Position numbers and translations under genes: made by a program | Shown: in pieces, positions 42,746-51,352 of the stretch | How positions within the stretch are numbered: position 1 is the stretch's first letter | Layout: every line of letters begins with the position of its first letter | Notes under the pieces: generated by a model | Seen by the model: the letters and a program-made list of their open reading frames with translations, nothing else | Databases searched by the model: none | Told to the model about the DNA's origin: nothing | Source: Mesoflavibacter profundi | GTDB lineage: Bacteria > Bacteroidota > Bacteroidia > Flavobacteriales > Flavobacteriaceae | Length of the DNA: 64,000 nucleotides | Reading direction: 5' to 3' | Assembly: GCF_014764305.1 (NCBI RefSeq) | Contig: NZ_CP061703.1 | Location: 1,253,501 to 1,317,500 of the forward strand

Positions 42746-43336
42746 TTAAACGTGTTTCCCAACCTCAAAACCATGTTTGCCTAAATACTGGTTTCCGCTA
42801 TCAATAGCATCATCTTCTAAGGTGGTTGCCATGCTATCATTCCAACGGTTTAAATAACCAAAAAGGCTAATTACGCCAAGCATTTCTACAATTTCACCTT
42901 CATTCCAATATTTGTATAATTCGGTTTTAATAGTCTCATCAACCGCATTTGGTATTTGACTTGCGGCTAAACTAAAATCTAACGCAGCACGTTCGGCATC
43001 ACTAAAAGCAGGATGCGTTTTATAGTCCCAAATATGGTCTAATTGTTCTTGTTCTGCTCCATAACGTTCGGCAGCTCTAATGGCATGAGCTTGACAATAT
43101 CTACAACCTGTTGCATTACTGCTAACCCAAGCAATCATGCGCTTTAAAGCAGAAGTCACTTTACCTTCATTAGCCATTACTGCTTTATTCAAATTAATAA
43201 ACGCTTTACTTATTGCCGGTCTGTGTTGCATGGTTAAAACCGAATTTGGGCAAAAGCCAAGTGTTTCATTAAAAAAGTCGGCTAGTTCTTTGGTCTCAAT
43301 ATCATGATCAGCGTGTAAAGGATTTACTAAAGGCAT
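42746..43336 (-). CDS. Carboxymuconolactone decarboxylase (AhpD-like) family protein
   Basis: The 196-residue helical protein has the AhpD-type active-site segment ATGCRYCQAHAIRAAERYG (CxxCxxxH), which supports peroxidase-linked disulfide reduction. The start is set at 43336 (MPLVNPLHADHD). A longer frame to 43405 adds 23 residues that overlap the promoter and start of the divergent OsmC gene. It matches the group annotated as peroxidase-related enzymes. Divergence from an OsmC-type protein points to a shared role in peroxide or thiol stress. Confidence 0.87.
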   Translation of the reverse strand: MPLVNPLHADHDIETKELADFFNETLGFCPNSVLTMQHRPAISKAFINLNKAVMANEGKVTSALKRMIAWVSSNATGCRYCQAHAIRAAERYGAEQEQLDHIWDYKTHPAFSDAERAALDFSLAASQIPNAVDETIKTELYKYWNEGEIVEMLGVISLFGYLNRWNDSMATTLEDDAIDSGNQYLGKHGFEVGKHV

Positions 43337-43358
43337 CGGTTTTCTTATTTTATTAGTG

Positions 43359-43366
43359 TAATTTTG
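43359..43366 (+). promoter_or_regulatory. -7 box TAATTTTG of the OsmC gene
   Basis: An exact TAnnTTTG match lies 30 bp before the OsmC ATG, within the AhpD-like/OsmC divergent region. Confidence 0.45.
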
Positions 43367-43396
43367 GTATTTCAATAAACAAAAAAATTCGCAATT

Positions 43397-43816
43397 ATGA
43401 CACATAAAATCACAACAACATGGAAAGGCGGAATGCTATTCGACTCTGATAACCCAAGTAATCATCATGTTTTAATGGACACAATTGTTGAAGGGAAAGA
43501 ACGCCAAGGACTATCACCAAAAGCAATGATGTTATCTTCTTTAGCCGGTTGCTCTGGCTTAGACGTTGTTTCAATTTTAGAAAAAATGAAAATTGAGGTT
43601 GACGATTTTAAAATGGAAGTTGAAGGCGAGTTAACCGAAGAACATCCAAAATATTACAAAACCGTTTGGGTAACCTATCACTTTACAGGAACCGATTTAA
43701 ACGAAGAAAAAATTAATCGAGCAGTACAATTGTCTGTCGAAAAATATTGCGGCGTCATGGAAATGTTTAGACAATTTGCCGACGTAAAAACAGATATTAA
43801 ATTTCACAACAAATAA
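43397..43816 (+). CDS. OsmC-family protein
   Basis: The 139-residue protein has the OsmC/Ohr fold. The conserved Cys-containing helix reads MMLSSLAGCSGLDVVSILEK (about 48-67) and the second Cys lies in VEKYCGVMEMFRQF (about 118). The two cysteines plus a Glu/Arg pair form the peroxidatic site in this family, here of the YhfA-like subtype. The substrate (organic hydroperoxide or other) is not known. It is divergent from the AhpD-like gene. Confidence 0.92.
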   Translation: MTHKITTTWKGGMLFDSDNPSNHHVLMDTIVEGKERQGLSPKAMMLSSLAGCSGLDVVSILEKMKIEVDDFKMEVEGELTEEHPKYYKTVWVTYHFTGTDLNEEKINRAVQLSVEKYCGVMEMFRQFADVKTDIKFHNK

Positions 43817-43868
43817 TCATTTTCAACTTTAGTCACTTTAAATATTTAAGACACTTTTCACTTCCACT

Positions 43869-45557
43869 ATGCGTTGGACATTAAAGCCAAAACCAAACCC
43901 AGAAATTGTCAAACAACTGCAACAATCTTTAAATGTAGATGAAGCAATTGCAACGCTTTTAGTGCAACGCGGTATAGAAACTTTTGAAGACGCTAAACAC
44001 TTTTTTAGACCTAGTTTAGAGCATCTTCACAATCCATATTTAATGAAAGATATGGACAAAGCAGTGATTAGAATTTTGAAAGCGATTGAAGACGGAGAAA
44101 ATATATTGGTATATGGCGATTATGATGTGGACGGAACAACTTCGGTAGCGTTAATGTCTTCCTATTTAAAGACCAAAACTGCAAATGTCGCAACTTATAT
44201 TCCGGATAGGTATGATGAAGGTTATGGCGTTTCTTACAAAGGAATTGATTTTGCAGACGATAATGATTTCAGTTTAATCGTTGCATTAGACTGCGGTATT
44301 AAAGCAATAGATAAAATAGACTATGCTAAAGAAAAAGGTATAGATTTTATTATTTGCGATCACCATAGACCAGGTAATCAAGTACCAAATGCTGTAGCGG
44401 TTTTAGACCCAAAACAAGAAGATTGTACGTATCCATACAAAGAACTTTGTGGTTGCGGCGTAGGTTTTAAATTAATACAAGCTTTAGCTGACAATTTTGA
44501 CGAAACTTTAAACGATTTAATCCCATATTTAGATTTAGTTGCCACAGCAATTGGTGCAGATATTGTCCCGATTACAGGCGAAAACAGAGTGTTAGCTTAC
44601 TTTGGTTTACAGGTTATAAATACGCAACCTCGTGCAGGTTTTAAAGCCATAATTAATCAGATAAAAAAGGATTCATTAACTATAACCGACGTAGTTTTTA
44701 TCATCGCGCCACGTATTAATGCTGCAGGTAGAATGAAACATGGGCAATATGCTGTAGATCTTTTAACCGAAAACAATTTGCAAACAGCCATACAATATGC
44801 TGAAGAGATTGAAGCATTTAATACCGATAGGAGAGAAGCAGACCAAAGTATAACTCAAGAAGCTTTAGAGTTAATAAAGTCTGAAAATGAAGAAAACCGT
44901 TTAACAACTGTAGTATATCAAGACCATTGGCACAAAGGTGTGATTGGTATTGTGGCGTCTCGTTTAATCGAAACCTATTACAGACCAACCTTAGTATTTA
45001 CAAAAAGTGGCGAAAAGTTAGCAGCTTCTGCTAGATCGGTTTCTGGATTTGATGTGTATAATGCGTTACAAGGTTGCGCTGAGCATATCGAGCAATTTGG
45101 TGGACATAAATACGCAGCAGGATTAACCCTTAAAGAAGAAAACTACGAAGCGTTTAAACAAGCTTTTGAAGATGAGGTTTCTAAAACCATAGATAAAAAC
45201 CTACTAACGCCAGAAATAAAAGTAGATATGCAAATTGATTTAGCTGAAATTGATGAAAAATTTTGGCGAATAATCAAGCAATTTGCACCATTTGGACCAG
45301 GAAATATGACACCAATTTTTATGACCGATAATCTAAAAGATACAGGTTATGGTAAATGTGTTGGAGAAGATGATAAACATTTAAGATTTACAGCAACACA
45401 ATCGGGTAAACAATTTGTATGCATAGGATTTAATTTAGGTGAAAAACTAGAGCTTATTAAAAACAAACAACCGTTTAGCGCTGTATATTCTGTAGACGAA
45501 AACCATTGGCAAGGTAACGTATCGCTTCAACTTAAAATTAGAGATATAAAAGGATAG
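43869..45557 (+). CDS. recJ: Single-stranded-DNA-specific exonuclease RecJ
   Basis: RecJ is a 5'-3' ssDNA exonuclease of the DHH family, used in recombination and mismatch repair. The 562-residue protein has the DHH motifs YGDYDVDGTTSVALM (about 78), ALDCGIKA (about 140), ICDHHRPG (about 163) and CGCGVGFKLIQALAD. DHHA1 follows with GVIGIVASRLIE (about 359) and ASARSVSGFD, and FGGHKYAAGLTL. A C-terminal OB-fold covers the last 100 residues. It lies 2 bp from the MFS gene, so they form an operon. Confidence 0.96.
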   Translation: MRWTLKPKPNPEIVKQLQQSLNVDEAIATLLVQRGIETFEDAKHFFRPSLEHLHNPYLMKDMDKAVIRILKAIEDGENILVYGDYDVDGTTSVALMSSYLKTKTANVATYIPDRYDEGYGVSYKGIDFADDNDFSLIVALDCGIKAIDKIDYAKEKGIDFIICDHHRPGNQVPNAVAVLDPKQEDCTYPYKELCGCGVGFKLIQALADNFDETLNDLIPYLDLVATAIGADIVPITGENRVLAYFGLQVINTQPRAGFKAIINQIKKDSLTITDVVFIIAPRINAAGRMKHGQYAVDLLTENNLQTAIQYAEEIEAFNTDRREADQSITQEALELIKSENEENRLTTVVYQDHWHKGVIGIVASRLIETYYRPTLVFTKSGEKLAASARSVSGFDVYNALQGCAEHIEQFGGHKYAAGLTLKEENYEAFKQAFEDEVSKTIDKNLLTPEIKVDMQIDLAEIDEKFWRIIKQFAPFGPGNMTPIFMTDNLKDTGYGKCVGEDDKHLRFTATQSGKQFVCIGFNLGEKLELIKNKQPFSAVYSVDENHWQGNVSLQLKIRDIKG

Positions 45558-45558
45558 C

Positions 45559-46821
45559 ATGCAAAAAAACGATCCATACGCAGCACTTCGCATTAAAGAA
45601 TTCAACATCTTTTTATTGTTAAGATTTGCCTTAGTTTTTGGTTGGTCTATGCAATTTATTGTGATAGAATGGGAAGTGTATTCTTTAACAAAAGATCCGT
45701 TATACTTAGGTCTTATTGGACTTATGGAGATTATTCCAGCCTTTACTATGGCGCTTTTTGCAGGACATATTGTAGATCAAAAAGAAAAACGAAACTTGCT
45801 AGCTATTTGTATTGCTGCATTTTCATTAATTAGTTTAGGCTTGTTTTTATTGACTTGGGATAAAGTGGTTAGCGATTGGAAAACCCAAAACATTTTATAC
45901 TGTATTTATGCTTTGGTGTTTTTTGGCGGATTTTTACGCTCGTTTTTTGGACCAACCATCTTTTCATTAATTGCGCTTATTGTTCCCAAAAAAATCTACC
46001 CAAATGCAGCAACTTGGAGTAGTAGCACATGGAAAGCAGCTACCGTAACCGGAGCATTATTTGCAGGATTTTCAATAGATTGGATAGGTGTTGATAAAAC
46101 ACTTTGTATTGTTTTTGCTCTAGTTACGTTTGCATTACTAATTACTTTCAAGATTAAAAAGAAACCTATTTTAAACCCAAATATTGGCGAGTCTGTTGGA
46201 AAAAGTTTAAAGGTTGGTTTACAATTTGTGTTTAGTAATAAAGCCATTTTAGGTGCGCTAACTTTAGATATGATTGCCGTTTTATTTGGCGGTACAGTAG
46301 CACTATTGTCGGTTTTTGCGCAAGATATTTTAGAAGTTGGTTCTAAAGGATTTGGTGTGCTTAATGCTTCTATTTCTATCGGAAGTATTTTAACTATGTT
46401 TATTACTACCTATTTACCAGTTAATAAAAATGCAGGTAAAAAATTATTAATTTCAATTTTTGGTTTTGGTATTTGTATTATCGTATTTGGAGCTTCAAAA
46501 TTATTTTGGTTAAGCGTGTTAGCGCTATTCTTTTCTGGAGTTACAGATGGTGTTTCTATGGTAATTAGACAAACTATTTTGCAGTTAAAAACGCCAGATC
46601 ATATGCGTGGTCGTGTTGCGTCTGTAAATAGTATGTTTGTTGGATCGTCTAACGAGCTTGGTGCTTTTGAAAGCGGTTTGGCTGCAAAAATTTTAGGTCC
46701 TTCTGTCGCTGTTATTTTTGGCGGAATAATGACTTTAGTTACTGTTGTTGCTATTGGAGCCAAAAATAAAACGCTAAGAGAATTAGATCTTACTGAAGAT
46801 ATTGAAGATCACAACGTGTAA
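45559..46821 (+). CDS. MFS transporter (EntS/MFS_3-like)
   Basis: The 420-residue protein has about 12 hydrophobic segments. The N-terminal half has ALFAGHIVDQKEKRN, the MFS loop 2-3 motif (G-x-x-x-D-x-x-x-x-R). It also contains FFGPTIFSLIALIVP and the central RGRVASVNSMFVGSSNELGAFESG, typical of EntS-like proton-driven exporters. The substrate is unknown. It starts one base after the recJ stop. Confidence 0.88.
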   Translation: MQKNDPYAALRIKEFNIFLLLRFALVFGWSMQFIVIEWEVYSLTKDPLYLGLIGLMEIIPAFTMALFAGHIVDQKEKRNLLAICIAAFSLISLGLFLLTWDKVVSDWKTQNILYCIYALVFFGGFLRSFFGPTIFSLIALIVPKKIYPNAATWSSSTWKAATVTGALFAGFSIDWIGVDKTLCIVFALVTFALLITFKIKKKPILNPNIGESVGKSLKVGLQFVFSNKAILGALTLDMIAVLFGGTVALLSVFAQDILEVGSKGFGVLNASISIGSILTMFITTYLPVNKNAGKKLLISIFGFGICIIVFGASKLFWLSVLALFFSGVTDGVSMVIRQTILQLKTPDHMRGRVASVNSMFVGSSNELGAFESGLAAKILGPSVAVIFGGIMTLVTVVAIGAKNKTLRELDLTEDIEDHNV

Positions 46822-46839
46822 TTCAATTTAAATTTCTTT

Positions 46840-46847
46840 TATATTTG
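46840..46847 (+). promoter_or_regulatory. -7 box TATATTTG of the 46.9-kb gene
   Basis: An exact TAnnTTTG match lies 27 bp before the ATG at 46875. Confidence 0.45.
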
Positions 46848-46874
46848 AAATTCGCAAGCTAATCTTTTTGATTT

Positions 46875-47522
46875 ATGAAAAAACTAATCATCGCTTTAAT
46901 TGTCATTATCGTATTAATTTTTGCTTACAACCAGTATAAAGAATATCAACGTTTTCATCCAGATAACTTTAATTATAAATCAAGTGAAAAAATTGATTTA
47001 GAGTATTATAATCAAGATGTAGTTTATGGTTATTTTGAAGCAGTACAAGCTTTAAATGGTTTTACTAACATGCAATGGAATGTAAATGAAATTAATGTAA
47101 AATCTCCAGAAGATGACGATGAATCTACAACATTTTTAGTTAACGAATATCGAAAAAAGTTAGCAAAAGTTAAGTATTACGAAGCTAAGTTAGAAGCCTC
47201 TAAACAATTAAAAGAAGAAGGATTAACAAACGATTTAATTAAGTTGAAACTTGAAGGGAATAATACAAAACCTGATAGTAATGCTATTTTTAAATCTAAA
47301 ATAAAAAGCATGTATGCAGCAAATCCTAAAGTTAGATTAGGCGAAAAAAGTGCTTTTATTTACGAAGTACAAAAGCTGTTAGTTAAAAAAGGATTTGATT
47401 TAGAATTAGATGGTGTTTATCATACAATTACCAGAAATGCCATAATAGAATTTGAAAAGAAACGCAATCTTTTTCCAGATGGTAATCTAGATGTTTTGAC
47501 TTTAGACGCATTATTGGATTAG
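46875..47522 (+). CDS. Membrane-anchored protein with peptidoglycan-binding-like C-terminus
   Basis: The 215-residue protein has one N-terminal membrane helix (LIIALIVIIVLIFAYNQY, about 3-20). A helical stretch rich in charged residues follows (about 40-140). The C-terminal module of about 70 residues resembles PG_binding_1: VRLGEKSAFIYEVQKLLVKK, then GFDLELDGVYHTITRNAIIE and LDVLTLDALLD. It may bind peptidoglycan in the periplasm. A small membrane protein gene follows after 14 bp. Confidence 0.72.
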   Translation: MKKLIIALIVIIVLIFAYNQYKEYQRFHPDNFNYKSSEKIDLEYYNQDVVYGYFEAVQALNGFTNMQWNVNEINVKSPEDDDESTTFLVNEYRKKLAKVKYYEAKLEASKQLKEEGLTNDLIKLKLEGNNTKPDSNAIFKSKIKSMYAANPKVRLGEKSAFIYEVQKLLVKKGFDLELDGVYHTITRNAIIEFEKKRNLFPDGNLDVLTLDALLD

Positions 47523-47536
47523 TTTTTTAGTTTAAA

Positions 47537-47872
47537 ATGAAGACAGAAGATAATATTGAAAATCATTATAAGTTAATGATTTCTTTTAAGGATAAGATAT
47601 TATTTGAATCTGAATTAGATAAAAAAGAAATAAACTATTATGTCGAAAATGAATATTTTGGTGATAAAGTAAGATTTGTATTTCTTGATTCTGATCATAA
47701 AAAAGTTGATAATATTATCATAAACAATGAAATTGTTGCCACTGTAGAATCAAATTTGGTTTCAGATTTCAATGATCAAAGTAAGATGGTAAAACTATAC
47801 TTAATTATAGCTTTTGTTTTTATAGCTATAATATTCCTTTTAGCTCTGTTTTTTAATTTTATTATGACTTAA
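47537..47872 (+). CDS. Small protein with C-terminal membrane helix, function unknown
   Basis: The 111-residue protein has a polar N-terminal 80 residues with strand-rich pieces (YKLMISFKDKILFESELD, DKVRFVFLDSDHKKVDNI). One strong C-terminal membrane helix follows (LYLIIAFVFIAIIFLLALFF, about 88-107). There is no signal peptide, so it may be tail-anchored with the polar part in the cytoplasm. No family is recognised. It overlaps the lpxH gene on the opposite strand by 11 bp. Confidence 0.7.
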   Translation: MKTEDNIENHYKLMISFKDKILFESELDKKEINYYVENEYFGDKVRFVFLDSDHKKVDNIIINNEIVATVESNLVSDFNDQSKMVKLYLIIAFVFIAIIFLLALFFNFIMT

Positions 47873-48641
47873 ACGTTTTAAGCTCCATTTTTTTACCATC
47901 AAAAACACCATAAGTATAATATTGTATCCAATCGCCAAGATTGATGTATTTAGAGTTTTGGGTCAGGTCAATATTTAAAGGTAAATGTCTGTGACCAAAT
48001 ACAAAATAATCGCGGTGTTTGTCTTCCAGTTTTCTTTTGCAATATTGTACCAACCATTCATTGTCTTCGCCTAAAAACTTAGCGTCATCATCACCAGAAA
48101 TAAGCTTGTTTTTTACCGATAAATAATTACCTAAACGCATTGCAAAATCCGGATGTAACAATCGTTGAAACATCCATTTAGAAATAGGATTGGTAAACAA
48201 TTTCTTCATGCGTTTATACCCTTTATCACCAGGTCCTAATCCGTCGCCATGACCTATAAAAAAAGATGTGTTATTAAAGGTAAATTCTTGTGGTTTATGG
48301 TAAACAGGTATATTTAATTCTTCTTCAAAATAACCATTCATCCATAAATCGTGATTACCAACAAAGAAGTAAATAGGAATTCCAGAATCTGTAATTTCGG
48401 CTAATTTACCCAATGTTCTTGTGAAGCCTTTTGGTACAACATTGCGATATTCCATCCAAAAATCAAATAAATCGCCTAATAAAAAAATAGCAGCTGCATC
48501 TTGTTTTACTTCATCTAACCAAGCCACAAATTTTTTCTCTCTAGGTAAAGATGCTGCTTTGGTTGGCGCACCAAGATGGTTGTCTGATGCAAAGTATATT
48601 TTCTTTCCGTTAGGTACGTGTATGTTAATAGGCTTATTCAT
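47862..48641 (-). CDS. lpxH: UDP-2,3-diacylglucosamine diphosphatase LpxH
   Basis: LpxH removes UMP from UDP-2,3-diacylglucosamine in lipid A synthesis. The protein of about 259 residues shows the metallophosphatase signature FASDNHLGAP (metal Asp/His), FLLGDLFDFWMEY, FFVGNHDLWM and FVFGHRHLPLNI. GHGDGLGPGDKGYKRMKKLF is typical for LpxH in Bacteroidota. The start is taken at 48641 (MNKPINIHV); a frame to 48653 adds four residues. Its start overlaps the queD stop by 8 nt. Confidence 0.93.
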   Translation of the reverse strand: MNKPINIHVPNGKKIYFASDNHLGAPTKAASLPREKKFVAWLDEVKQDAAAIFLLGDLFDFWMEYRNVVPKGFTRTLGKLAEITDSGIPIYFFVGNHDLWMNGYFEEELNIPVYHKPQEFTFNNTSFFIGHGDGLGPGDKGYKRMKKLFTNPISKWMFQRLLHPDFAMRLGNYLSVKNKLISGDDDAKFLGEDNEWLVQYCKRKLEDKHRDYFVFGHRHLPLNIDLTQNSKYINLGDWIQYYTYGVFDGKKMELKTFKS

Positions 48642-49086
48642 TATCACTTGCATACCATTGTGCGTAACTGGTTGCAGTTTCAGAAAGTTTTAAAGAATGT
48701 AATTTAATAGTATTTGGTAGTCTGTCTTTAATTTTTTTAGCAAAATCTATAACCATCATTTCACTTGTTGGTTGATAATCTACCAGTAAAACATCATGAC
48801 CTCGATCTTGAAGTTCTTTTGCTAATTCTACATGAGGCGTATTTTTATTGAATACAGTCGCATGGTCAAAAACGTCTACAATTTCTTCTTTTACAATTTT
48901 TTTAAGGTCACCAAAATCTATGACCATACCAAACTTTACATTTTTAGTATCTGTAATAGGTTGTCCTATCACGGTTACGTCTAGTTTGTAGCTGTGACCA
49001 TGAACATTTTTACATTTACCGTCGTAGCCATAAAGCGCATGACCAGTTTCAAAAGAGAATTGTTTTGTTATTCTGATGTTTGACAT
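48634..49086 (-). CDS. queD: 6-carboxytetrahydropterin synthase QueD
   Basis: QueD makes 6-carboxy-5,6,7,8-tetrahydropterin, the second step of queuosine/7-deazaguanine synthesis. The 150-residue protein has the zinc histidines in ETGHALYGYDGKCKNVHGHS (first His, then HGH), with the catalytic Cys in KCKNVHGHSY. It also has the HATVFN segment, YQPTSEMMVIDFAKKIKD and LKLSETATSYAQWYA. All key residues are present. It is the upstream member of a queD-lpxH pair whose reading frames overlap. Confidence 0.94.
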   Translation of the reverse strand: MSNIRITKQFSFETGHALYGYDGKCKNVHGHSYKLDVTVIGQPITDTKNVKFGMVIDFGDLKKIVKEEIVDVFDHATVFNKNTPHVELAKELQDRGHDVLLVDYQPTSEMMVIDFAKKIKDRLPNTIKLHSLKLSETATSYAQWYASDNE

Positions 49087-49103
49087 ACATTAATTTTATG
49101 CTA

Positions 49104-49111
49104 CAAAGATA
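49104..49111 (-). promoter_or_regulatory. -7 box TATCTTTG of queD-lpxH
   Basis: An exact TAnnTTTG match on the minus strand lies 17 bp before the queD ATG. Confidence 0.45.
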
Positions 49112-49142
49112 TTGATTTTGTAAAACCAATTAGTTTTTAGTT

Positions 49143-49150
49143 TACATTTG
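49143..49150 (+). promoter_or_regulatory. -7 box TACATTTG of the 2OG oxygenase gene
   Basis: An exact TAnnTTTG match on the plus strand lies 26 bp before the ATG. A TTTTG lies about 22 bp upstream as a possible -33. Confidence 0.5.
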
Positions 49151-49176
49151 CGCACTTTTTTTAAAATAATTGGCTA

Positions 49177-49818
49177 ATGAGTCAGCTTTTTGAAGCTATC
49201 GATTTTGTCGAAGTTCCTTTATATGAAAGGATTATAGGCGATATTGCACATCAAAAATATTGTGTAATTGACCATTTTTTTGATGACACTGAAGTAGATA
49301 TTTTAAGAACATCTTTATTAGAAAAATACCAAGAAGATGCGTTTAAAAAAGCTGCTATTGGAAATAAGTTTGATGAGGTAATTGCTAAATCTATTAGAGG
49401 CGATGTAATTTTATGGATGGACGAAGCAAGAGCTAATCCTTCTGAAAGCTTATTTTTTAATAAGATTAATCACTTGGTTAATTATTTAAATAAGACTTGT
49501 TTTATGGGTATTTTGCATAAAGAATTTCATTATGCTATTTATCCAAAAGGTACGTTTTACAAGCGTCATTTAGATACATTTAAAAACGACGATAGGCGTA
49601 AGTTATCTTTTGTCTGCTATCTAAATCACGAAGATTGGCAACCAGAAAATGGTGGCGAATTGGTGTTATATCTAGATGAAAACAATCCTGAAAATGATAA
49701 AATAATTTACCCTTTACCAGGACGAGTAGTTATTTTTGAAAGCCAAATTATAGAGCACGAAGTTAAGCCTGTAAACACAAAACGTTTAAGTATTACAGGT
49801 TGGCTTAAAACGCGTTAG
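49177..49818 (+). CDS. 2-oxoglutarate/Fe(II)-dependent dioxygenase (prolyl-4-hydroxylase-like)
   Basis: The 213-residue protein has the double-stranded beta-helix motifs. The iron ligands HxD are in FYKRHLDTFKNDD (about 129-131) and the distal His in IIEHEVKPV (about 190). The 2-oxoglutarate-binding Arg is in NTKRLSITGWLKTR. KLSFVCYLN and NGGELVLYL match the 2OG-Fe(II) oxygenase superfamily of the P4Hc group. The target (protein prolyl or another residue) is unknown. Its stop overlaps the end of a 24-residue candidate gene on the other strand. Confidence 0.9.
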   Translation: MSQLFEAIDFVEVPLYERIIGDIAHQKYCVIDHFFDDTEVDILRTSLLEKYQEDAFKKAAIGNKFDEVIAKSIRGDVILWMDEARANPSESLFFNKINHLVNYLNKTCFMGILHKEFHYAIYPKGTFYKRHLDTFKNDDRRKLSFVCYLNHEDWQPENGGELVLYLDENNPENDKIIYPLPGRVVIFESQIIEHEVKPVNTKRLSITGWLKTR

Positions 49819-49889
49819 TAACGTCTACGTTTGTTGTAAAAATATACGATAATAAGTACGATAGCTAGTAGTAAGAATATTCTATTCAT
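49815..49889 (-). CDS. Candidate 24-residue membrane micropeptide
   Basis: ATG at 49889 opens a 25-codon frame ending TAA at 49815. The peptide is one hydrophobic helix (FLLLAIVLIIVYFY) followed by a basic tail NKRRRY, the classic shape of bacterial single-span micro-proteins. It starts 31 bp after the MATE stop on the same strand and could be co-expressed. Too short for statistical support from one sequence. Confidence 0.4.
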   Translation of the reverse strand: MNRIFLLLAIVLIIVYFYNKRRRY

Positions 49890-49919
49890 AATTAATTGTA
49901 AGTTTTATTTTTAGTAAAG

Positions 49920-51254
49920 TTAGTTGTTTTGTGTTAGCGGTAAAAATTGTTTTCTAAAAATTATGATTAATGGTATACCGCGTGCAATAATCCATAAGGT
50001 AAAGGCTATAAAAATACCATGAAGTTTTAAATTGTAATGGTCTGTAATCCAAAGTATAGGAATAAACACTAAGAAAGTAGATAATAATAAGACGTTTCTT
50101 AAAACCTTCATTTTACCAAGACCTTTATACATACCATCAAAAATAAAAGCTAACGCGCATAATGGTTGCATGGCTAAAACAATCCAAAATACACTATAAA
50201 ACTTTTCTAAAACAGCTTGTTCTTTAGTAAAAATTGTACCTATTTGATAGTAAAATAAACTAGCAATAATTGCTACGAATACACCTAATAAAATGCCATA
50301 TTTTATTAGCTTATTACTTAGGTTAATAAGTGTATTGTAATTTTTTTCGCCTAATAATTTACCAGATAAAATGTTTCCTGCGCTAGCATAACCATCTATT
50401 ATAAAAGCGCCTAAAAACCATAAATTAATAGCAATGGTGTAAGCTGCAATGTAATTTTTACCATAACCTGTTGCGTATTTTGTAGCAAAATAAAGTGTGA
50501 TGTTTAAGGCTAATGTGCGCACAAACAGGTTTAAAATCATAAGTGTAAAATTTTTAATCTGCGGATTAAAAGGTAAAGTAAACCTTAGCGGTATACTAGT
50601 TTTTGTTAGTAACAAAAATCCTGCAATTACAGCCATTATTAGTTGCGCTATTACACTTGCATAAGCAGCACCTTTAATATGTAAACCTTCAAAAACACCA
50701 TCTATACCATACACTAATAAAAAGTCTAAAATTACATTTAAAGCAGCGCCAATTATGGCAATAACCATTGGATAAAACGTGTTTTGTAAACCTCTAAATG
50801 TACCAAATACTGCAATAACAAAAAGCGTAAACGGAAAACCTATAACACGTATCCTATAATATTCTACACTGTAATCTAGGATTATATTTTCAGCATTATA
50901 AAGTTTAAAAATATTAGAAGCAAAAGGATAGGTTATTACAATAATAAAAATGCTTAAAGCAGTAATTAAAAAAATAGCTTGCGCAGGAAGTTGTCTAACT
51001 TTATCCAAAGTATTTGCACCAAGATGTTGAGAAATGATTGATGATATAGCACTACGTGTTTGCCCTAAAACCCAAATAAGCATAGATATAAACGTAGTAA
51101 CAATACCAATAGCAGCTAAAGATTCGGTTGGGTTTAGATTTACATTTCCTATTACAGCAGCGTCTGTAAGCGATAAAATAGGTTCTGATATGCCAGCAAT
51201 TAATGCAGGAATTGCAAGTTTATTTATTTTATTTAAACTTATATCTGTAGTCAA
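49920..51254 (-). CDS. MATE-family efflux transporter (DinF-like)
   Basis: The 444-residue protein has about 12 membrane segments in two homologous halves. The N-terminal ISLNKINKLAIPALIAGISE and PILSLTDAAVIGN give the MATE entry helix with the conserved Asp, and GQTRSAISSIISQHLGA follows. The second half repeats this with ILSGKLLGEKNYNTL. It resembles the DinF group of Na+- or H+-coupled exporters of cationic drugs. The substrate is unknown. It is divergent from the universal stress protein gene. Confidence 0.92.
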   Translation of the reverse strand: MTTDISLNKINKLAIPALIAGISEPILSLTDAAVIGNVNLNPTESLAAIGIVTTFISMLIWVLGQTRSAISSIISQHLGANTLDKVRQLPAQAIFLITALSIFIIVITYPFASNIFKLYNAENIILDYSVEYYRIRVIGFPFTLFVIAVFGTFRGLQNTFYPMVIAIIGAALNVILDFLLVYGIDGVFEGLHIKGAAYASVIAQLIMAVIAGFLLLTKTSIPLRFTLPFNPQIKNFTLMILNLFVRTLALNITLYFATKYATGYGKNYIAAYTIAINLWFLGAFIIDGYASAGNILSGKLLGEKNYNTLINLSNKLIKYGILLGVFVAIIASLFYYQIGTIFTKEQAVLEKFYSVFWIVLAMQPLCALAFIFDGMYKGLGKMKVLRNVLLLSTFLVFIPILWITDHYNLKLHGIFIAFTLWIIARGIPLIIIFRKQFLPLTQNN

Positions 51255-51326
51255 ACTTTTAGCTTTGATTAAGGCTACAAATGTCGGAAAATCTTTAATT
51301 AAATATCGCTCAAATAAAAATTACTG

Positions 51327-51334
51327 TACTTTTG
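51327..51334 (+). promoter_or_regulatory. -7 box TACTTTTG of the universal stress protein gene
   Basis: An exact TAnnTTTG match lies 18 bp before the ATG at 51353. Confidence 0.5.
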
Positions 51335-51352
51335 TAATCTAAATTTTATCCT

